Below, in pieces: positions 27,203 through 36,872 of a DNA stretch of 64,000 bases. Below the pieces are notes generated by a model that saw only the letters and a program-made list of their open reading frames with translations, made no database searches and was not told the origin of the DNA. Position numbers and translations under genes: made by a program. Location of the stretch: positions 620,001 to 684,000 of the forward strand of contig OW568864.1 of NCBI GenBank assembly GCA_938743325.2, written 5' to 3'. The stretch's first letter is position 1, and every line of letters begins with the position of its first letter. Source of the stretch: Pycnococcus provasolii. Its lineage: Eukaryota > Chlorophyta > Pseudoscourfieldiophyceae > Pseudoscourfieldiales > Pycnococcaceae.

Positions 27203-29887
27203 ATGCCGCGCAAGAAGCACGCAGCGTACGAAGAGTGTCTGCCTCCTGGAGATGGTGTAGAACAAGCTCTCAAAAACGCGCTCAATGATGGAGCTCCTGA
27301 CCCATCAAACATGAGTACCGAGGAGCGTTGTGTTTACGTCTTAAAGCGTGGAACGAAAAACAACAATCACCAGTACATGTGCAAAGGATGCGCGAAAGTT
27401 TTTACGGGTACAAGACAGAAGATTCGCATACACATCACGGGAATTGCGGAGAGCTCAACCTATATTTCGAAGTGCCCGCGGCCCTTCTCAGAACACTTCA
27501 ATTTCTGCCTCGGCGAACAACGCAAAAGACTTGGCGACGCCGCGGTATCTTGCCTTCCAGTTTCAAGTACCCAAGCCTTGCAAGGTCTTAAGGAACCATG
27601 TACCGATGGTGATGTCGCTGACGAAGCGAATGATGGCGCTAATGGAGCGAATGATGGCGCTGACGCAGCGAATGATGGCGCTCCGGGGAGTGCACCTTCA
27701 TCGAGCGGTGCTGGGAAGAGAAAGCGAGTACAAAGCTACATATCGAAGAACACGTTTGACCAGACACGCAAGAAGGAGGTAGACGTGGCACTCATGGAGT
27801 TAATGGCAGAGGCGGGCATCGTCGCCAACGCCGTTGAATACAATAGCTTTGATGTAGTATTCCAGAAAGCTCACGAATATGCCGTTGCTACGGGCAGAGC
27901 GTACAAGCCGCCGGACCGGAAAGTTTTTGGAGCTGGCGGCGCGGTACTGCAAGAGGCGGAGCGGCGCGCCGTGAAAGAGCGAGATAAGAAACTTGCTGCA
28001 GTGGCTCGTTTCGGCAATACACTCGTGGCAGATGCCATGACAAAATATCGACGCCCATCGAACAACACCGTGCTCGTCACGCGACGTGGTGTGATATTCG
28101 GAGGTCACGTGGAATACACGGGAGTGAGCAAGACGGATAAGGAGCTTGCAGATGACGCCACGCGCGTGATAAACGAACTTGGGGGAGTTTCGACCATCTT
28201 CCTAATATGCATGGACGGCGCCGCTCTAGGTGTCATGGATATCTTGGCAGCACGCTATCCAACCATGTTGATCCAACGCTGTGCGACGCACGCATTTTCT
28301 CTCATCATTGGGGACATTCAAGAGCTTTTTCCGGAGACGGAAAAGTTCGTACGTGAACTTGTCACGTTTTGCTTTTCACACTCGAAACTTATTTACAAAT
28401 TGCGCTGTATGTCCGTGCCCATGCTCGCGCGTCCGGTAGAGACAAGGATGGGCAGTTTCGTACTCGCGTGCGAACGCATTCTTAGTGGACGCGGCGAACT
28501 CGAGGAGATCATCACGAGCCAAGATACAGTGGAAGCGGTGAAGACCTCGCGTGCTAAGAAGAAAGATGGTGAAACGCCGACGTCGAAGTACAAGCAGTTG
28601 AGATCAAAAGTGCTCAAAAACTACACATGGCAGCAACTTAAAAAAACCCACGACGTTATGATTCCGATAAAGATCGCTTTGCGAATTACAGATACGTCGA
28701 CGGCGAATCTACATCTAAGTGTGCACGCATTCTATTGTGCGTGGGGAGCCGCGGTGAAGGCGGCAGGTGCAGAACCGCCCGACAGTGTCGAATCAGCGGA
28801 GGCGACAAACGACGGCCTGCCCGGGCGCGTCTCGGCGATCTTCGCCAAGCGCAAGAACGACGTGTGCAGTGACGCCGCCCTTGCCGCAAGCGTCGTTAAT
28901 CCGAAGCACGTGCTCAAACCGATTAATCCTTGGACGGGAAAAGAAATGTCAACGCCGTGGGCGCCACGAGGTGCCCAGCAGGCATTTCGGCGGGTTCTCG
29001 GACGGGTTTTCGGAGGGAACGCGAAAGAAGTGAGTGCCGCGTTACAGGAGCACCGCAAATTCTTGCTTGGCGACGATGGGTTCGACGATGAGCAGCTCCA
29101 AGAGATCGGCGAAAATGGCACCGGCGAGGAATACTGGTTCCAAGTAGTGCTAGAGGGTATCGCGCCCCACCTAGCACCTAAAGCACTAAAGCTGTGCACC
29201 GCGTACTCCGGGCAAGGCGGCGCCGAGCGTGCGAATCGGGATGTCACGTTCCAAAAGTCGAAACTCCAAGCACGGCAAGCAGCTGAAACGACAAGAGCCC
29301 GCCTGGCAATCAAATACTCGCTTCGAGCGAGAAACGCGCAGGGCGGCAAGAAAGATAAGAAAGATGAAGCAGAGCCAGAAACGCGCACCTTGTTTGATGT
29401 TTTGGCGGAGAATGTCAAGCGTGCAAGACAATCGCAGAGAATCGTAGCAGCCGCACTAGACGAGGACGACATCGACGTTGACCAGCGTGACGGCGGCGAA
29501 TACGACGCCAACCGCTGGCTTGCTCACATTCACAATCGAAACGACGAAGAAGAATGCGAGGCTGACGAAGAAGATGACGACGAGGATGAAGTTTGCAACC
29601 AGGAGGAAGACGATGACGACGACGAGGGAGATGACGACGACGAGGGAGATGACGACGAGGAGGAACATGAAGAGGAGGAGCTGAAAGATGACGACGAGGG
29701 AGATGACGACGAGGAGGAACATGAAGAGGAGGAGCTGAAAGATGACGACGAGGAGGAACATGAAGAGGAGGAGCTGGAAGATGACGACGAGGAGGAACAT
29801 GAAGAGGAGGAGCTGGAAGATGAAGACGAGGAGCTAGAAGATGGTGGTGGAGTTAGAGTTGGTCGATGGAACTTCTGGCGACGATGA
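27203..29887 (+). CDS. hAT transposase, apparently intact
   Basis: 894 aa with no interruption. Residues about 53-75 (YMCKGCAKVFTGTRQKIRIH) are a BED-type zinc finger; its Cys pair and downstream His/Cys bind DNA ends. A short Ala-Asn-Asp-Gly repeat (about 137-160) follows. The RNase H-like core lies about 270-480: ICMDGA holds a catalytic-type Asp and RCATHAF the C-x2-H element typical of hAT. The segment about 670-715 (SGQGGAERANRDVTFQKSKL) matches the C-terminal dimerisation region. The last ~130 residues are an acidic tail built from GDDDEEEHEEEEL-like repeats, unusual for hAT. The frame starts 102 bp inside the left repeat region. It looks able to encode a full-length protein; activity is unproven. 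Confidence 0.9.
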   Translation: MPRKKHAAYEECLPPGDGVEQALKNALNDGAPDPSNMSTEERCVYVLKRGTKNNNHQYMCKGCAKVFTGTRQKIRIHITGIAESSTYISKCPRPFSEHFNFCLGEQRKRLGDAAVSCLPVSSTQALQGLKEPCTDGDVADEANDGANGANDGADAANDGAPGSAPSSSGAGKRKRVQSYISKNTFDQTRKKEVDVALMELMAEAGIVANAVEYNSFDVVFQKAHEYAVATGRAYKPPDRKVFGAGGAVLQEAERRAVKERDKKLAAVARFGNTLVADAMTKYRRPSNNTVLVTRRGVIFGGHVEYTGVSKTDKELADDATRVINELGGVSTIFLICMDGAALGVMDILAARYPTMLIQRCATHAFSLIIGDIQELFPETEKFVRELVTFCFSHSKLIYKLRCMSVPMLARPVETRMGSFVLACERILSGRGELEEIITSQDTVEAVKTSRAKKKDGETPTSKYKQLRSKVLKNYTWQQLKKTHDVMIPIKIALRITDTSTANLHLSVHAFYCAWGAAVKAAGAEPPDSVESAEATNDGLPGRVSAIFAKRKNDVCSDAALAASVVNPKHVLKPINPWTGKEMSTPWAPRGAQQAFRRVLGRVFGGNAKEVSAALQEHRKFLLGDDGFDDEQLQEIGENGTGEEYWFQVVLEGIAPHLAPKALKLCTAYSGQGGAERANRDVTFQKSKLQARQAAETTRARLAIKYSLRARNAQGGKKDKKDEAEPETRTLFDVLAENVKRARQSQRIVAAALDEDDIDVDQRDGGEYDANRWLAHIHNRNDEEECEADEEDDDEDEVCNQEEDDDDDEGDDDDEGDDDEEEHEEEELKDDDEGDDDEEEHEEEELKDDDEEEHEEEELEDDDEEEHEEEELEDEDEELEDGGGVRVGRWNFWRR
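27606..27680. repeat. 24-bp repeat in transposase gene
   Basis: Three in-frame copies of a unit with GCGAATGATGGCGCT, encoding Ala-Asn-Asp-Gly-Ala repeats. Confidence 0.8.
29620..29855. repeat. Acidic-tail tandem repeats in transposase gene
   Basis: Imperfect units of GATGACGACGAGGAGGAACA followed by a GAG-rich part, coding Asp/Glu-rich repeats. Confidence 0.85.
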
Positions 29888-30049
29888 GCTCGACCTATAT
29901 TTCGAAGTGCCCGCGGCCCTTCTCAGAACACTTCAATTTCTGCCTCGGCGAACAACGCAAAAGACTTGGTGACGCCGCGGTATCTTGCCTTCCAGTTTCA
30001 AGTACCCAAGCCTTGCAAGGTCTTAAGGAACCATGTAACGATGGTGATG
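29886..30049 (+). repeat. Second copy of a transposase-gene segment
   Basis: 164 bp matching 27451-27614 with three mismatches by my alignment (constant offset 2,435). It begins at the transposase stop codon and ends exactly where the captured host fragment begins, so it marks the joint of the capture event. Confidence 0.93.
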
Positions 30050-31010
30050 GCGCTTCCTCTGCCGCGGCTTCCTGCCGAGCTCGAACGCGGCATCCATGCC
30101 CACGTGCGACAGCTCCGTCCGTGTTGCGTACCCTCGGAACGGCCACAGCAACCCGGCGATGGTGCTTAGAATCTCCCAGATGCACCACGCGCGCGTCAGC
30201 GGGATCGGATCGTTCCAAGGCATCAAAATCAGCACGGTGTGTTGATACTCGCGACGGCCTCCTCGAACGTCGTGAACCACCAGTCGGGCGGCACTTGCGA
30301 GCTCGCGTGCTGGTTGACGGTGAACACGTCGAACCACACGAACGTATCCTCAGAGAGACGGCTAAGCGCATCGACGACGTTGACAAATATGTACTTCCAG
30401 GCGTGCGACACAAACGCCGTTGCGGACTTCACCTCAGCAGGCTCGGTGCTTTTCAGCAACTCGACATACGAGGTTCTGACGTGCTCCGTCTCAGGCTTGA
30501 CGATATCAAAGCACACGTCGTTCGTCGTCATGAGCTCGAACGGAATCTCGGTGTACTGCACATTTGTGGGTTTGCCATCGCCATCCTTGCCTGCGGCGTT
30601 CGTGCGCTCGCGGTGCTCTGAAAGGTTATCCACGTTGATTTGCAAGACGTCATCTTTACCACCGCCATGTTCCGCCTTAAGGTAATCTCTTGCAGTCCAC
30701 GTGTACTTCTTTCCCTTGCATGATTCTGCGAATCGTCTCAGCCACGCAAGACGCACACTGAGTAGAGGAAACACGTGCTCGGTTGAACGAAGCGTATCCT
30801 TTTTATGCTTAATGACCTGTTCAAATCCCTCAGAGAATTCCTCCAGTGTCATGACCCCGTCACCATCCGTATCCAAAGCAGAGAAGAGCGAGTTTCCCAG
30901 CGACTCTTCACCGTTCAGCTCAAGCCACGCGCGTAGTTCGTGCAAGGACAGAAGGCCGTCGCCGTTCGCGTCGACTTGCCTCCGCCGAAGCGCGGCCGCC
31001 ACCGCCACCG
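30050..31010 (-). pseudogene. Captured fragment of host EF-hand / SHAWKY-NQH-domain gene
   Basis: Reads on the minus strand inside the hAT element. From its 5' side it encodes two canonical EF-hand loops, DANGDGLLSLHE and DTDGDGVMTLEE, then about 150 residues and a domain with SHAWKYIFVNVVDALS and FVWFDVFTVNQH. It continues with HTVLILMPWNDPIPLTRAW in the neighbouring frame, so one single-base shift at about 30240 interrupts it. The 3' end is cut at 30050 by the duplicated transposase segment, and the 5' end merges with the subterminal repeats with no convincing start. The family occurs in protists and algae; its function is unknown to me. This is a gene fragment carried as cargo, not a working gene. 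Confidence 0.82.
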
Positions 31011-31011
31011 C

Positions 31012-31087
31012 GCCCGAATCCGAATCCGCAGCGCAGAAACGCCATCCGAATCCTCCCGAATCGAATCCCGAATCCCGAATTCCGAAT
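31012..31087. repeat. Right subterminal CGAAT repeats
   Basis: CCGAATCC/CCCGAAT motifs in the same orientation as the left array, just inside the right inverted repeat. Confidence 0.8.
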
Positions 31088-31106
31088 CCCGAATTTCCCA
31101 AGCTAG
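31088..31106 (-). repeat. Right terminal inverted repeat of hAT element
   Basis: Inverted match to 27083-27101; TCCCACCA target duplication follows at 31107-31114. Confidence 0.93.
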
Positions 31107-31128
31107 TCCCACCACCTGGCCACCAAAC

Positions 31129-31220
31129 ACGGCAACACACCTTGACATCACGGCGACACGGCAACACGGCAACACGGCAACACGGCAACACACCTTGCCA
31201 ACACGGCAACACGGCAACAC
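31129..31220. repeat. CGGCAACAC nonamer tandem array
   Basis: Eight or so copies with small interruptions, directly outside the right end of the hAT element. Confidence 0.85.
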
Positions 31221-31692
31221 AACGGGTGCCATCCACCTGTGCCATCCAACACTCCCACACTAGTACTACATTTCAATGATTTCATCAGAGGGTGATACTG
31301 TAGTAAAACTTTTCACATACCACTTCATCATCAGGGTCTGCCAAAGGACGTGCTGCCAAGGACGTGCTGCCATCCGTTGGTAAACTTTAGCAGTGCCATG
31401 GTTTGGTGACTCACATTGTTTGTACCACGGATTAGCCGTAGCACGTTTGCATCAACAGGCAAGCCACCTGTCCAGTAAAGTTTACAGTGCTTCTTTGCTT
31501 TGTTTTGGGAAAGAAGACGCTTTTTTAAGACTTGCATGTAACGAAAAATACTGTAGACAACAACACCAACAACGTGCATCAGTGCATCATCAGTGCATGA
31601 AATGATGACCCAACGAACGTGAATGAAGAGTAAACGTGTACAGTAACCACCTGGCAGCCTTTTCTACTTTACCTGGGGTTGGATGACCTTCG

Positions 31693-31764
31693 CCATCACA
31701 TCACATCACATCACATCACATCACATCACATCACATCACATCACATCACATCACATCACATCAC
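31693..31764. repeat. CATCA pentanucleotide microsatellite
   Basis: About 14 uninterrupted copies, ending some 65 bp before the ATG at 31830. Confidence 0.95.
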
Positions 31765-31829
31765 TCGGAATCGCACGTGCGTCTCTTCTTGAAGACGTGA
31801 AGTGAGACCGGGTTAAGGTCTCTTCTAAT

Positions 31830-33731
31830 ATGAGCACGCCGTCTCAGCCGCAGCCTTTGTCCCTGTACATGCGAGACTCCGTCGCCGCGGGGCACAACTC
31901 GCGGGGCCGAAATTCTAACGACACTAGTGGGGGAGCAGGCGGCCAGCGCCTCCGAGGACGCACGTCGCACTCGCCTCCAAGAGGTCACGCTCGAGGAGGG
32001 GGAGGTCAAGCGTCTCGGTCAGCCTCGCCAGCGGCGTTTACCGGCGAATTCAATCTGCCTAGTAGAGCGGCGTCGACAACGCCAGGCTTGGGCGGGGCGT
32101 CAAGACTTCGACTGTACGGCTCGTCGTCGTCAGGGTCAGGGGGCGGAGGAATGATGAGGAGTGCAAGTGCCGAACCGCCACTCATGCACGACGATATCGC
32201 AGGCGCGGAACATGCACCTGCCACGACCTCAAAGAGACTGCGCGCACTACCACCGACGCTACCTCAGCTGCAAGCAGAGGCGTCGGACTTAAGCGGCATC
32301 TCCTTCCTCGCCGACGCACGCGCGGAGAGCCGCTCGCCAACCAAGGTGTCAGCTTCAAAACAGCGATACGGCATGCCCTCCCTCGACGGCGCGGGAGGTG
32401 ACAACTTCTCAGACCTGCTTCTGCCACCACCCGTATCTCTCGGAGACCTCGAAAGCAGAACGAGAGACGAGCTGAACATCGTCAACCCTACGGCCGTTCC
32501 TCGCATACGACACAGCGACTCGAGCGTTCCAGACGCACTTTCGTGGCACGTCACATTCTCCGACGGCGTGTTCGGTTTTAAACCACGGCCTTCGGGGCGC
32601 AGCAACGTCTTCCACGTCGAACGGTGGCTCAAGGCGAAGGTTTCAGAGGCGCAGCAGGAAAAACTTCAGGCGGAGCAGGAACGAACGCGCGATGCGACGG
32701 CGTACGGCGAGATCGAAGGTTGGCGTATGCGCGAGCCCGAACGTACGTACCTGAAGCGAGTGCACAGGCTGTACGGCACTGCACACGAGGAGCTCGTGCG
32801 GCAGGTCTCGTCGCACTGCGTAGAGCGTGCAACGTTGCTTACCAGCATATGGCACGGAATCGCCGCGATTCACGCCCGACTCTGTGACCAGGAGGTGTAT
32901 GCGAGCGACGTGGTGGGCAGCCTCTTGACTCGCTACAGCGACAACGAGACGGAAATGGAGGACATTCGAAGGAAGCAAGCTGAGCTGCGTCTCAAGGCGA
33001 ATACGGCCGACGCGCTTGAGCGCCAGGTGCGAGAAATGCAGAGCTCGATGGACCTCCTCGTTATGGAGCGCGACTCGCTGCGCAACACCGTGAAGCTGCA
33101 GGAAGATGAGCACTCACGAAGCCTTGCGGTGCTGCGCAAGGAAAATGACGACGGGCAAATGCAGCGCGTCTCACTGCAGGTGGAGGTGGACAAGCTTCGA
33201 GAGCAGATCAAGAACCTGGACACACGACGACAGAGCATGATGCAGCGACGGCGCAGCTCGATCGCTGCGCCAGCGGGCAGCGTACTGCAGTTGCAGCAAG
33301 AGTCGTTGGAGGAGGAGATTAGCACGATGACGCCACGCCCGCAATTCGACATGCAATTGCTCCCAAATCACCTTCGCGATCCGGGCGAGAAGGACGAAGG
33401 CGGCGATGAGAGGCTCACAGTGGGAGAGAATATGACCTTGCGTCGCGTGCATGCGCTCGAGGCGCAGCTGCGGGAGCAGCAGGAGCGCGCGAAGAAGCTT
33501 GATGCAAAAGCGCGAATGCTAGATGGCAGTCCCCCGATGTCAAAGGCGGCTGCAAATCTCCTTGGCAAGATTATCGAAACGCGCGGGCGCGAAGGAGCAG
33601 CAGCCGAAGCTGGAGCATCAGAACCAAATTCGGAAGCATCGTCTCCTGAGAAGAGGCAATTGACTGCGGAGGAGGCATCCGCCGCGGCAATGGAAGCGGC
33701 GGACACTGTTGCGGCATCACGCGAAGCATGA
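31830..33731 (+). CDS. Coiled-coil protein with axonemal dynein light-chain-like segment
   Basis: 633 aa. The first ~215 residues are Gly/Ser/Arg-rich and disordered. Around residues 300-350, LYGTAHEELVRQVSSHCVERATLLTSIWHGI closely resembles the motif of inner-arm dynein light chain p28 and AXDND1, where F-x-E-x3-Q-V-x3-C-x-E-R-G-x-L-L is typical. A long coiled coil follows (about 365-470) and a shorter one (about 535-560), with a Ser/Ala-rich acidic end. If the match holds, it is a flagellar protein or a relative kept for another microtubule role. It is much longer than p28 (~250 aa). The assignment rests on one motif and is moderate. Confidence 0.65.
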   Translation: MSTPSQPQPLSLYMRDSVAAGHNSRGRNSNDTSGGAGGQRLRGRTSHSPPRGHARGGGGQASRSASPAAFTGEFNLPSRAASTTPGLGGASRLRLYGSSSSGSGGGGMMRSASAEPPLMHDDIAGAEHAPATTSKRLRALPPTLPQLQAEASDLSGISFLADARAESRSPTKVSASKQRYGMPSLDGAGGDNFSDLLLPPPVSLGDLESRTRDELNIVNPTAVPRIRHSDSSVPDALSWHVTFSDGVFGFKPRPSGRSNVFHVERWLKAKVSEAQQEKLQAEQERTRDATAYGEIEGWRMREPERTYLKRVHRLYGTAHEELVRQVSSHCVERATLLTSIWHGIAAIHARLCDQEVYASDVVGSLLTRYSDNETEMEDIRRKQAELRLKANTADALERQVREMQSSMDLLVMERDSLRNTVKLQEDEHSRSLAVLRKENDDGQMQRVSLQVEVDKLREQIKNLDTRRQSMMQRRRSSIAAPAGSVLQLQQESLEEEISTMTPRPQFDMQLLPNHLRDPGEKDEGGDERLTVGENMTLRRVHALEAQLREQQERAKKLDAKARMLDGSPPMSKAAANLLGKIIETRGREGAAAEAGASEPNSEASSPEKRQLTAEEASAAAMEAADTVAASREA

Positions 33732-34013
33732 GTAAAAAAGACGTTTCTTGACCACCGTCCTTAATGAGGACTTTTGCTTGAGCACCTCTCTGAAGGTGAA
33801 GTGTGACTATGATGGTTGTCACAACAACGACAACAAACGCAAGTGAAGCTCTCATGTCGGGCGCCAGCGAATGCCTATAGTAGCTTCGAAACCAGCGCCA
33901 TGTACAAAAATGCGCTGTTGAATGGCGCCGCTGAATGTGAATGGTGTGAACGGACGACCGTCAGACGAAGTAAAGTCTATTACATTACTGGATGGGCGAT
34001 CTTACTTTTAACT

Positions 34014-36216
34014 TTACTTCTTCTTGAACATTCCACCATCGTACATAAGCGTCTCGTCAGTCACGAGTCGCTGCAAAAATTTGCTCAATTCCGCCTGAGA
34101 TTTGTCATACTTCGGGGAAACAACGAACATCTTGAGCATGTTGTGAATCCGCTCGAGGCTAAGAGAGTCGAAGTTCGTCAGCATGCCCATGATATAGCTC
34201 TCATACACCGCCATGTTGTCGCTCTCCTGTTCCTCCTTGCTAGCCACGGCGCCGCCGTCTTCGCCGTCTTCGTCTCGGCGATCAGCTGAGGCACCAATCG
34301 TTGCCGCACCGCCGCCGGAGCTACCATCTGCGCAGCTTGCGGCTTCGTAGCTGAGACCACCACTCTGGCTCGTGCGCTCGAGCAAAAGCCCGCGACTTAC
34401 CCAAAACGTAGCGCGCTTCCTGCACGCATCCACGCTGCACGCAGTCTTTCTTGCAAGATCAGATAGCGTCCAAGATGGAGCATCTGGTGTGAACGCCGCG
34501 ATAATACTCGCCTGTGCTGGTGTACACTGAACCTCCACGGTGCCCCCGCTTGCGCCCTGGATGCGAAGGGTGACACAGCCGAGGTGCGGTAGCCAGCGGA
34601 TCTTTCGAGGACTCTTCAGGCTGGCGTAGCGCCTTGCGTATGCCTCAAGCCCTTCCTTGACACCAACCGGCAGAGCATCGATGAGTGCCTCGTCACTCTT
34701 TGCTATTGGCGGCCAAAAGAGGTGGCTGATGATGGTAGCGGACAGAGAGTTGAACACGTTCGATGATGCAAGAGCCGCGCTTTGGGCACAAGCAGAGCGC
34801 GCCGTTGCATCCCCCACAGCCGCCGGTGCCGCCACCGGACGCGGAGTCATTGTGACTGGCCCGAACGGTGTTCTTGGCGTGCCTCCAGCTCGCCCCGGCG
34901 TCCGCACAGAAGTGGGAGTGCCTGGCGTCGATTGCATCGCGCGAATGCCCGCATGCACGCGCCGTGAGTCAGCCATGTCACGAAGCATCACTTCCACTTG
35001 GCGCAGCGGAGATTCGCCAAGGCGCATCTTTAGAAGTTCGACGCTGCGCAGCTCGCGGTCTATTGCATAGCCAAAACGTGCGAGAAGGCGATTTGCCATA
35101 ATATCACGGTACTCGTTTGCGAGCGCTTCTCGGCCGTAGATGCCAACGAGCGTCGAAGTGAGTGATCCTGCTGCAGCTCCGGTTGGAGGCGCAGCCGCAG
35201 AGCTGCCCAAGCTCGCAAGGCGCGGTGGCCCAGGGTTCCATGCGTCCCAAGGCTCCAGACCAGGCGCGGAACGATCACACTCAACCGAAGTTGGTTGCTG
35301 CGTCGCTGATGTTCCAGGATCCTCGTGTTGGTGGCTCTGCGGCGTCAAGCTGCGAAATGCTGCGCCACCAAAGACGCTCTCAACCCATGCCTGATATGAT
35401 CTATTCTCAGCGCTCTCCTCCATCTCGTCAGTCTCCTCGTTTTCGCTCACCATTTCAACGATGCCACGCACGGCGTCAGGCCGCCCGCGGAGATATGCCG
35501 CGACTGGAGCACCAGCAACCGCAAGAACGGTGCCGCTTGAGTCCACGTGGCCTAAGCTTTTCGCCATAGACGCATACTGCGTCAGCAGATCGCTCGTCGA
35601 CGCGCCAGGATGCAGGAGGCGCCTCTTTATTGACGCTCGAAGGCCTTTGGCCACACCTTCGAGACGCTCTGGATGAACCTGCAGGCACACCGCCAGGTCG
35701 CGCAACGCTGGTAGCGAATCGGGATAGTCGACGATCATGTCAAAGAGCGCGTCGGCACGTGTGGTGCAGAGCATGTCAAGCGCAAGGTGGCGAAGGCGTT
35801 GCCGCCATAGGTGGTCACTCGACTCGCTCAGGCGTGAGTGGTTCGCGAGCCGAAGCCAGCTCAGGACAACGCGCCCAACAAAGCGCCAAAGAGGGCGCAG
35901 GCAGACCACGTCGAAAGTGCCATCCGCTCGCTTCGACAGCCACTTTGCGATGCATCGACGAACGGCGTTTCCAAGACTTGCATCCAGCACTCCCCCAAGA
36001 CCAAGCACGCGCAGGTGGAAGCACGTCCTTTGAAAGCTGCGCGCTGATCCGAAGGCAAAGGCACCATTGGCGTGCGCCGTTTGGTATGCCAACAACGTGG
36101 AGCCTGGTAGCCATCGCTGCGGCTTTTCACGATTCGATGTGCCGTCATGGTTCATCGTGACTGCTTCGTCGTCGTCTCCAATTTCGTCGTCGTCGTCGTC
36201 GTCTTCGTCTTCTTCT

Positions 36217-36248
<32 letters not shown>

Positions 36249-36872
36249 CATTGCGTCATCGCGCTTTTTTTGAAAGTCGTCGAGCGCACGAACAGCCATC
36301 GCGGTTAGAATCTCGGAGGTTTCTGACGGCATGGCCATAGCCGCTGCCGTTTGAACTTCAAGCTCAAACATGCGTCTTAGTTTCGTTGTCCGTCTTCGCT
36401 TATTCCCGTTGTCGCTTTCTTCGTCCAACGCTTGTGAGTCCTCACACTGCAAGTTGGCCATCTCGCCGAGTGCGTCGCACCGCGCTGTGTGCTCCTGTAC
36501 CCCAGCCGCGGCGCGCGCGAGTGCGTCTTCGAGCGCCCGCATGTCTTCGCGTGGCATCTTCTGGGGCATGGAGGCCTCATCTCCTGCTCCTGCTCCTGCA
36601 CCTGTCTCAGAGATCGACGCGAGGCACGCGATCGCCGCGGCACGCAGGGGTGGCATGAGTTCGTCGTTAACTTGTGCGACAGCCGCGTTGACGAAGTGGC
36701 GGCTTACTAGTTGCGCGCCACCAGGAATGGAGACGATAGAGGCGATTGCTAGACGACAATCGGAGCTACCTAACCCCAGTGATCCGGAGCTATCTAACCC
36801 CAGTGATCCTACGGATCCGTGAGAGCTGGAGACGTACACCTGCCATGGCGACGGCGACGACGGCGACGACAT
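34014..36872 (-). CDS. APC2: Anaphase-promoting complex subunit 2 (cullin)
   Basis: 952 aa from the ATG at 36872. The N-terminal half is helical with a polyaspartate run (about residues 208-230). The cullin-homology part includes YRDIMANRLLARFGYAIDRELRSVELLKMRLGESPLRQVEVMLRDMADSRR-type sequence (about 595-640), SATIISHLFWPPI and RKIRWLPHLGCVTLRI. The C-terminal APC2 winged-helix domain ends YESYIMGMLTNFDSLSLERIHNMLKMFV and YDGGMFKKK. APC2 binds the RING subunit APC11 and forms the catalytic module of the E3 ligase that drives anaphase and mitotic exit. All of it is in one exon. Confidence 0.93.
36180..36248. repeat. GTC/GAC triplet tract (polyAsp) in APC2
   Basis: Imperfect TCG/TCT triplets read as Asp/Glu on the minus strand. 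Confidence 0.85.

Larger units (their letters stand above)
27083..31106 (+). mobile_element. hAT-superfamily DNA transposon carrying a captured host gene fragment
   Basis: A 4,024-bp element. Its ends are perfect 19-bp terminal inverted repeats, CTAGCTTGGGAAATTCGGG at 27083-27101 and the complement at 31088-31106. An 8-bp target duplication, TCCCACCA, lies outside them at 27075-27082 and 31107-31114; 8 bp is the hAT hallmark. CGAAT-rich subterminal repeats lie inside both ends (27113-27182 and 31012-31087). The left two-thirds encode an open transposase. The right third holds a second copy of 164 bp of the transposase gene (29886-30049) and then, in the opposite direction, a fragment of a host EF-hand gene. 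Perfect ends and target duplication suggest recent movement. Confidence 0.93.
31115..31829. other. Repeat-rich intergenic region
   Basis: Holds a CGGCAACAC nonamer array (31129-31220) and a CATCA pentamer array (31693-31764). Between them I see no gene. The upstream region of the dynein-like gene lies at its right end. Confidence 0.55.

Noticed and set aside
27328-27782. Alternative frames inside the transposase gene
   Set aside because: Shadows of the hAT coding frame.
30229-31260. A complete 343-aa EF-hand protein gene
   Set aside because: Its apparent N-terminus is translated transposon subterminal repeat and flanking nonamer array, and its end is interrupted; it is a captured fragment.
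31129-31764. CRISPR-like array
   Set aside because: The nonamer and pentamer arrays have no unique spacers and are simple tandem repeats in a eukaryotic genome.
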